NCBI GenBank assembly: GCA_947044405.1
Contig: CAMRHE010000205.1
Location: 2,108,001-2,172,000 of the forward strand
Direction: 5' to 3'
Length of the DNA stretch: 64,000 bases
DNA from: Leptodactylus fallax
Taxonomy: Eukaryota > Chordata > Amphibia > Anura > Leptodactylidae
The translations under genes were made by a program, and so were the position numbers. The notes beneath the pieces are model-generated. The model had not been told where the DNA came from. It was given only the letters and a program-made list of their open reading frames with translations, and did no database searches. Positions 57,021 to 64,000 of this stretch are shown piece after piece. Within the stretch, counting starts at the first letter, position 1; each line of letters begins with the position of its first letter.

Positions 57021-57274
57021 AGCTACGTCAACGGGTCACTTAAGAGACCCAGAGACAGCTCAAAATTAATTTAGGGCTACACGGTGACACGGCCGCAACT
57101 CCCATCATGCAACCAAAGATCGCCAGATCACACTGCAACTCCGTCACTAAGATAAGTCAATGGATCACATTCTGACCCCGAGGGTGCTGCAACTGAACTT
57201 CTAGTAGCAAAAACATTGAGCAGTGTATAATTTTTTTTTTGTGACTAGAAGATGAAGTCACATGGGTGCACATT

Positions 57275-57320
<46 letters not shown>

Positions 57321-59069
57321 TTTCACTGTATGGGATAAATAACGCTATTTTTGGATAGTGGGAACCTATAACCACATGGGGATACCTAACATGTTTGTTT
57401 ACTTTATTTCGTTTAACCTCTTAATGATACAGCCAAAAACTGCCTTAAGGACTTGGCCCCATTTTTAAAACTGACATTTATAATTTTAACAGCAGCCCTA
57501 CTGTCTATTAGATGCTTTAGATAATGAACTTCATTGCTAAGAATTACTGGTTGACTGTTAGATAAACATAATAAGGTGCTCTATGCTGATGTGAAGGAAG
57601 GAAGGAATCAGAGCTACTAAATAGAGCTGCTCTCTCTCTCTGGTGGATTTTGCAAGATAGAAGAAGTGTATTTTATGAAAACGTTGAAATAAGATGGTTT
57701 TTTGGGGAGCAAAATGGAGATGGACTCTGCAGAAAAATCTGAATGTGTTACATGTGGCTTTGTTGCATAATTTGGCGCGGTTTTGCGACAGAATTGACTT
57801 TCCAAAAGGATGAAATTTACAGTGAAAATCTGCAGAATAAATTGACATGCTGAAGTCTTATAGTCCACACCACATGTTAATTTTCTCTGCAGATTTTTCT
57901 GTGGTGTGTCAATGAGAGTTAAATCACTATACAACACTGTGCTAATATGCATAGATATAGATATCTATAGATATAGATTTTGTGCCTGGCAGAAAATCTG
58001 CATGTTATACATGTCTGGACATGCCCAAACTGTAATATTGCACAGTGACCAATCAGAGCTCAGCTACTAAGAACATCATGAACTGTGAGCTCATGATGTG
58101 ATGTCACAATGTCTTCCACACACACACACACACACAATGTCTGCTGCAGTCTTGTCCTGTTGGCACAGAGATGAGCACCCTCCTGTGCTCCATCCAAACT
58201 TACATACAAGGCTAGCTGAGATACTCCAAGATATACTGTACTTAGGAACGCCAGGTAAGTAAACTAAAAAATATAAAATAGGTCACGGGATATAGCTAAG
58301 TGGGACTGGAAGTTCATGTGCCAAGGCAAGGGACTGCCAGGGAGATGGTGGAAGTAAAAAGCAACAGTCTCTTGTTCATAATATTTAAATAGAGGTTTAT
58401 GGAGGTGGAATTCATATTTAGTCTAGGTGCAGGAATGCTTAGATACTGCTCTGCAACTGCTTCCACCCAAACGGCCATCAGTTGAACTTTTTCCTGATGT
58501 GACCACTGGTCATTCACATGAGTTATATGGATAGTGGTTGTCCTAAAGAGGACATTTTCTACTAAAGTCTATAAAAAAATCTTAGGATTGGACCCAGAGT
58601 CTTGACCCCCTTACTGGTTCTTCAGTGTTTCCATGTTTATAGCTTCAAATTTACCATCGCCAACAATTTTGTAACTAAGTAGAACATTTTCTACAGAATG
58701 ACAAAAGTGTAAATACTGGTGTAAGAAAATGTGCCTGTTTTATAGCAACCAATCAGAATTGAGTTCTACTTTTTAAAGGCAGGTTTTTAGATAATAAAGC
58801 AGTGGTCTGACTGGTTGCTGTGACAATCATGGAACTCTTTGTTGCAACAGTGTTCCAAACATAACCACTATAGTAGCTGTATATAACACATTTATATAAT
58901 ATAACCACTCTTGCATATACTAACATACAAAATTATAACAAACTAAATGTAAAATTGTAACCTGTAATTATGTATTTCAGATAATCACAAGGATGTGATG
59001 ACTATAAAGTCAGTAGGAAGACAAAGAAGACAGACTAGTAGGCAAGAATGCAGGAAACTCAGCAAAAAT
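57021..59069. other. no gene; TA repeat and small hAT relic
   Basis: A (TA)n run occupies about 57278-57315 and a (CA)n run 58117-58135. 57485-57600 is a decayed relative of the 50181-50439 hAT miniature element. Nothing else can be assigned. Confidence 0.5.
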
Positions 59070-59900
59070 TTTGGGAAGGCTGTCTCAGACAGTCACTGAG
59101 GAGGTGTTTGAGAAGGCTGTCTCAGAGTCACTGGCGGTGGCGTTTGCGAAGGCTGTCTCTGTCTGAGACAGCCTTCCCAAATGCCTCCTCAGTGACTGTC
59201 ACTGAGGAGGCGTTTGAGAAGGCTGTCTCAGACAGTCACTGAGGAGGCATTTGCGAAGGCTGTCTCAGACAGTCACTGGTGGTGGCGTTTGCGAAGGCTG
59301 TCTCAGACAGTCACTGAGGAGGCGTTTGGGAAGGCTGTCTCAGACGGTCACTGGCGGTTATGTTTGGGAAGGCTGTCTCAGTCACTGAGGCATTTGCGAA
59401 GGCTGTCTCAGACAGTCACTGAGGAGGTGTTTGCGAAGGCTGTCTCAGACAGTCACTGAGGAGGCGTTTGGGAAGGCTGTCTCAGACAGTCACTGGCGGT
59501 GGCGTTTGGGAAGGCTGTCTCTGTCTGAGACAGCCTTCCCAAATGCCTCCTCAGTGACTGTCACTGAGGAGGCGTTTGAGAAGGCTGTCTCAGACAGTCA
59601 CTGAGGAGGCATTTGCGAAGGCTGTCTCAGACAGTCACTGAGGAGGCGTTTGCGAAGGCTGTCTCAGAGTCACTGGCGGTGGCGTTTGGGAAGGCTGTCT
59701 CAGACAGTCACTGAGGAGGCTATGTTTGGAAAGGCTGACTGTCTCGCACAGTCACTATGGAGGCGTTTGGGAAGGTTGTCTCAAACAGTCACTGGCGGTG
59801 GCGTTTGGGAAGGCTGTCTCAGACAGTCACTATGTAAACTTTTGGGAATGCTGCCTCAGACAGTTATTGCGGAGGCGTTTGGGAAGGCAGTCTCAATAGT
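59070..59900. repeat. 37-bp palindromic minisatellite with higher-order structure
   Basis: About 22 units of GGCTGTCTCAGACAGTCACT then GAGGAGGCGTTTGCGAA. Variants alternate GAGGAGG with GGCGGTGG. Each unit carries overlapping palindromes CTGTCTcAGACAG and CAGTcACTG. Near 59155-59220 and 59517-59580 a unit lies inverted, making a large hairpin. A block of about 120 bp around the inverted unit occurs twice with an offset of 362 bp, so several units were duplicated together. Confidence 0.95.
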
Positions 59901-60499
59901 CAGAAACAAGTGCTGATATGAACGCTTGTTTGCCTGATCACTGGCTGCTAGTTTTACGTATTAAGCTTATGCAAGTTCAAGCTCAATCATTTGCAGCAAA
60001 GGCAACATTTCCTGCAGTAAAGCAGTTACTGTTTGTTTCCTACAGCCCCTTAATGCCCAGAGGGAAGGGCAGTCCATCAGCCATGGTTCCCCAGAGGTTT
60101 CCTCCACAGGAGGTTTTCCTCTCTTGAGTGCTGGTGGATGACTCTTTGTGAGTCAGGGGTTGGTACATTACTGGTCCTTTTAGGACCTAGTCAAATAATT
60201 GGCCTAATAATTACAAATAAATATATATATATATTTTTAATAAAACGTGTCTGTTTTATTATTACCATTGTATAAGTCTTATAAACCTCCAAAATACCTA
60301 ACATCAAGAATACCTCAAGAAACCTATAGAGGCATTATGTGGATCAAGCAGATATAATCAATCCCTTTAATTCCAATTGCGGTGGGACCCCCATTTATCA
60401 GCCATTCAGGAGTCTACAAGTCACATCTGGGAGGGGAAAGAATATGTGGCTGAATAGAAACAGCCAAATAAGCGAGCATGAAGCAAAAAAAAAAAAAAA

Positions 60500-60503
<4 letters not shown>
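59901..60503. other. no gene recognised
   Basis: Unassigned sequence between the satellite and the microsatellite that hosts the next Tc1 element. Confidence 0.5.

Positions 60504-60558
<55 letters not shown>
60484..60558. repeat. (A)n(AT)n(AC)n microsatellite
   Basis: A run of about 19 A, then about 20 AT and 7 AC units, directly next to the left end of the DD38E transposon. Transposition into a TA-rich tract fits the TA preference of Tc1 elements. Confidence 0.95.
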
Positions 60559-60561
<3 letters not shown>

Positions 60562-62188
60562 TACAGACCAAAAGTTTGGACACACCTTCTCATTCCAAGA
60601 GTTTTCTATATTTTCATGACTATAAAAATTGTAGATTCACACTGAAGGCATCAAAACTATGAATTAACACATGTGGAATTATATACTTAACAAAAAAGTG
60701 TGAAACAACTGAAAATATGTCTTATATTCTAGGTTCTTCAAAGTAGCCACCTTTTGCTTTGATTACTGCTTTGCACACTCTTGGCATTCTCTTGATGAGC
60801 TTCAAGAGGTAGTCACCTGAAATGGTCTTCCAACAGTCTTGAAGGAGTTCCCAGAGATGCTTAGCACTTGTTGGCGCTTTTGCCTTCACTCTGCGGTCCA
60901 GCTCACCCCAAACCATCTCGATTGGGTTCAGGTCTGGTGACTGTGGTGGCCAGGTCATCTGCCTAGCACCCCATGACTCTCCTTCTTGGTCAAATAGCCC
61001 TTACACAGTCTGGAGGTGTGTTTGGGGTCATTGTCCTGTTGAAAAATAAATGATGGTCCAACTAAACGCAAACCGGATGGAATAGCATGCCGCTGCAAGA
61101 TGCTGTGGTAACCATGCTGGTTCAGTATTCCTTCAATTTTGAATAACTCCCCAACAGTGTCACCAGCAAAGCACCCCCACACCATCACACCTCCTCCTCC
61201 ATGCTTCACGGTGGGAACCAGGCATGTAGAGTCCATTCGTTCACCTTTTCTGCATCGCACAAAGACACGGTGGTTGGAACCAAAGATCTCAAATTTGGAC
61301 TCATCAGACCAAAGCACAGATTTCCACAGGTCTAATGTCCATTCCTTGTGTTCTTTAGCCCAAACAAGTCTCTTCTGCTTGTTGCCTGTCCTTAGCAGTG
61401 GTTTCCTAGCAGCTATTTTACCATGAAGGCCTGCTGCACACAGTCTCCTCTTAACAGTTGTTGTAGAGATGTGTCTGCTGCTATAACTCTGTGTGGCATT
61501 GACCTGGTCTCTAATCTGAGCTGCTGTTAACCTGCGATTTCTGAGGCTGGTGACTCGGATGAACTTATCCTCCGCAGCAGAGGTGACTCTTGGTCTTCCT
61601 TTCCTGGGGCGGTCCTCAATGTGAGCCAGTTTCTTTGTAGTGCTTGATAGTTTTGGCCACTGCACTTGGGGACACTTTCAAAGTTTTCCCAATTTTTCGG
61701 ACTGACTGACCTTCATTTCTTAAAGTAATGATGGCCACTCGTTTTTCTTTACTTAGCTGCTTTTTTCTTGTCATAATACAAATTCTAACACTCCATTCAG
61801 TAGGACTATCAGCTGTGTATCCACCTGACTTCTGAACACCACAACTGATGGTCCCAACCCCATTTATAAGGCAAGAAATCCCACTTATTAAACCTGACAG
61901 GGCAAACCTGTGAAGTGAAAACCATTTCAGGTGACTACCTCTTGAAGCTCATCAAGAGAATGCCAAGAGTGTGCAAAGCAGTAATCAAAGCAAAAGGTGG
62001 CTACTTTGAAGAACCTAGAATATAAGACATATTTTCAGTTGTTTCACACTTTTTTGTTAAGTATATAATTCCACATGTGTTAATTCATAGTTTTGATGCC
62101 TTCAGTGTGAATCTACAATTTTTATAGTCATGAAAATACAGAAAACTCTTGGAATGAGAAGGTGTGTCCAAACTTTTGGTCTGTACTG
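60559..62188 (-). mobile_element. Tc1-related transposon with DD38E transposase
   Basis: Ends CAGTACAGACCAAAAGTTTG and its inverse CAAACTTTTGGTCTGTACTG at 62188, followed by TA. The inverted repeats are about 265 bp (60559-60823, 61921-62188) and almost identical. They are unusual in including the last 30 or so codons of the transposase gene, so a second copy of that coding tail stands at the opposite end (61922-62025), reading outward. Total 1,630 bp. The Asp-Glu spacing of 38 fits the DD38E group called Intruder. Confidence 0.95.
60722..61774 (-). pseudogene. DD38E (Intruder-like) transposase, two frameshifts
   Basis: Start ATG at 61772-61774 (MTRKKQLSKEKRVAIITLRN), then the first helix-turn-helix QSVRKIGKTLKVSPSAVAKT. 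One extra base at about 61618 (an added A on the plus strand) shifts the frame after ETGSH. The frame then runs open as RKGRPRVTSAAEDKFIRVTS, TTTVKRRLCAAGLHGKIAAR, VLWSDESKFEIFG (first Asp), HGGGGVMVWGCFAGDTVG and FIFQQDNDPKHTSR (second Asp). A one-base deletion near 60960 follows. The rest is read as [20 protein letters not shown] (Glu) and KAVIKAKGGYFEEPRI, ending with TAA at 60722-60724. I count 38 residues between second Asp and Glu. About 350 codons; both lesions are single bases. Confidence 0.93.
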
Positions 62189-62297
62189 TATATAAATATA
62201 ATATAGCACTATAGTAGTAAAAAATAATCTGCACACATATGTAGTCATGGTGCAAAATTGATAGATCATGGGTTTATTTGGTAGTCATATAGGTGTA

Positions 62298-63183
62298 CCG
62301 TGTTTCTCCTAAAATAAGACCTACCCTGAAAATAAGCCCTAGCTGGATTTTCCAGGTTTTTTGGAGTAGGCTTGAAATATAAGTCCTACTCCAAAAATAA
62401 GCCCTAGCTAGTTTAACCCCTTCCTGACATCTGCTGTGTGATTACGACAGATGCTGGGTCCTTAAAGATGGCAGCAGAGCGGCTACCATAGCTATTGTAC
62501 CGGGTCTCCGCTGTAGCGGAGTCAACGCCTGCGATCAGTGTCTACTCTGATCGCGGGCATTTTTGAGCGTGAACTCCCCCTCCGAGACGGCCGTGACTCC
62601 CACCCCCCCAACCCCAAAGCAACAACCCGGGGCAGGTCCCACTGCCTAGCTACGTTCGGGTCCCCGAGGGGAGCTCCCTCACGGGAGCTGACCTGTTCCT
62701 TTGACAGTTGGGAGCCTTATGAAGACTATGTCTATGACCAGCCTCAATAGTAATGTGGAGAATCTCCCATACATTGCAATACGTTGTATTGCAGTCTATG
62801 GGATGATTGCAGGTTCAAGCCCCCGGGGGGGGGGGGATTAAAAGTTAAAAAAAAAATAAAAAAAAATAAAAGTTCAAGTCTCCCCACTTTCACTAGAATA
62901 CATATAAAACTAAAAAAATACTGTGAAACACATACACATGAGGTATCTCTGTGTCCGAAAACGTATGGTGAACACCATAGCGGGGGGAAAAAAAAAAAAA
63001 AAACACCATCAAAAGTGCCAAACCACCGTTTTTTTTCTCCTCTGATAAAAATTAAAAGTGATCAAATGTGTGGCGGCTGTTCATGGAAAAAAAAAGTTAA
63101 GACCTAGCCCGAAAATAAGCCCTAGCCCTTTTTTCGGAGAAAAAAAATAATAAGACCCTGTCTTATTTTCGGAGAAACATGGT
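62298..63183. mobile_element. TA-flanked inverted-repeat element, 0.9 kb
   Basis: Left ACCGTGTTTCTCCTAAAATA then AGACC; right CTTATTTTCGGAGAAACATGGT. Both sides carry repeats of AAATAAGCCCTAGC. The flanks are TA. The inside (62415-63090) has CCTTCCTGACATCTGC, TGATCGCGGGC and GTGTCCGAAAACGTATGG, phrases of a repeat abundant in anurans, so the element may hold a second nested repeat. GATTGCAGGTTCAAGCCC at 62806-62823 looks like a tRNA-type B box but has no A box at proper spacing. No transposase. Confidence 0.55.
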
Positions 63184-64000
63184 AATATATGGGCACTTTA
63201 TGGTCAAATAGCTTACTGCCATTCAGTGATAAGTTATCAGTAAGTTCATTGGTACCCTTTAATAAATGACAGCAAAATTAAAAAAAACAAACAAACATTT
63301 TAAAAGACTATAATATTGGTAAAATTAAATCCAAAAACTACATTTTGTACCACAAAGTGATATTATATGGCACAAAGTATTTATCTGTGTCACCAATACA
63401 ATGGTGATGCAGGAAGCTGTCTGCTCCCTGCTTCACCATTCGGCCACTGTCTCTGCTCCCCATGTCTTAGGAGCAGTAGGTGTGATGTAGTGTCGACACT
63501 TATATTGAGCCTGCTGCTACCTGATGCCTTCAAGAAAAGAGACTTGAGAGAGCACTGCAGGCGAAGGGGAAAGGTGGGTATTTAGTTTTTTTTTTTCTTT
63601 TTGTGGGAGCCAAAAAAAAAAAAAAAAATAAACAGGGTCATATACTGTGGGGGGGCAAGAACAGAAGGGTCATATACTGTGTAGGTGTCATATACACTAT
63701 GTAATTTCTGTACTGCATGGCAAAATATAGTCACCAACTGAGAAGTGTAGTTTTTCCTCTAGCTAAAAGGGCATGGTAGCACACAGAGAGCCCAGGAAAC
63801 TTTACATTGGGGTCCCAGTTCTGAGTGACAAAGACTAACAAAGTAGTACTATGTCTGCAAGCCCTCAACTCCTCCTCTGCATGTCAATTTATATTGCAGA
63901 TTGCCTCAGCAGATTTCACCCCCAATGCATACAGTAGTATATGGGGCAAATTCTCAGAAGCAAGTATGAAATTTGCAGCAAAACTCACAGATTTTAGACA
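63184..64000. other. no gene recognised
   Basis: A 17-base A run lies at 63613-63629, and GGGTCATATACTGTG occurs twice near 63636 and 63667. Nothing else is supported. Confidence 0.5.

Noticed and set aside
59048..59916. Leu/Arg/Ser-rich repeat protein
   Set aside because: The 37-bp period is not a multiple of three, so no frame keeps a constant repeat. It is a satellite.
62806..62823. tRNA-type B box (GGTTCAAGCCC)
   Set aside because: No A box, acceptor stem or cloverleaf can be formed around it. Single motif only.

Overview
This is nuclear DNA from a vertebrate, most likely a frog or toad. No host gene, exon, tRNA or rRNA could be supported. The window is a dense, layered deposit of transposable elements and minisatellites. 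The organism call rests on the mixture: five Tc1-type transposons, two families of TTAA-flanked miniature elements of the kind abundant in anurans (one resembling Xenopus T2/Kolobok), a DIRS-like reverse transcriptase, a Penelope-like element with a GIY-YIG domain, hAT-type elements and solo LTRs.

Layout. 0-7 kb: a hAT-like composite with a TTAA miniature element and a 31-bp minisatellite; a truncated Tc1 element (2.26-3.2 kb); remains of a hAT transposase gene (4.55-5.6 kb) split by an antisense solo LTR; an 87-bp array; a hairpin-ended miniature element (6.8-7.1 kb). 8.6-10.8 kb: minisatellites, one split by a 589-bp foldback element with nested hairpins, then a hAT miniature element with a perfect 8-bp duplication. 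11.7-13.5 kb: an inverted-repeat miniature element interrupted by a Tc1 copy. 16-19.3 kb: a decayed DIRS-like element read on the minus strand and a poly(A)-tailed retroposon end. 20.5-22.5 kb: a minisatellite, a solo LTR and miniature elements. 23.2-28.5 kb: a mariner end, PLE-like flanking sequence, a Tc1 element (catalytic spacing DD35E) with one in-frame stop, and a Penelope-like element with long inverted arms. 33-37.2 kb: miniature elements, a hAT-like element and a Tc1 copy (DD34E). 41.7-45.4 kb: a minisatellite split by a Tc1 element that is itself split by a solo LTR. 46.7-50.4 kb: miniature elements, a 1.69-kb hAT-type element with an 8-bp duplication, and a small hAT element. 52.1-52.7 kb: the 5' end of a Tc1 element. 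59-62.2 kb: a 37-bp palindromic satellite and a Tc1 element with spacing DD38E. 62.3-63.2 kb: a TA-flanked inverted-repeat element.

Every recognisable protein-coding segment belongs to a transposable element and is broken by frameshifts, stops or truncation. The most intact are the DD35E transposase (one internal TGA) and the DD38E transposase (two single-base frameshifts). The genes do not form a pathway. What links the features is insertion history, which can be read from target duplications and interrupted repeats. I found no convincing new biological system. The most interesting signals are the nested insertions, the DD38E element whose inverted repeats carry its own 3' coding sequence, the nested-hairpin element at 9.5-10 kb, and a 30-33-bp minisatellite lineage that recurs next to hAT-type ends.
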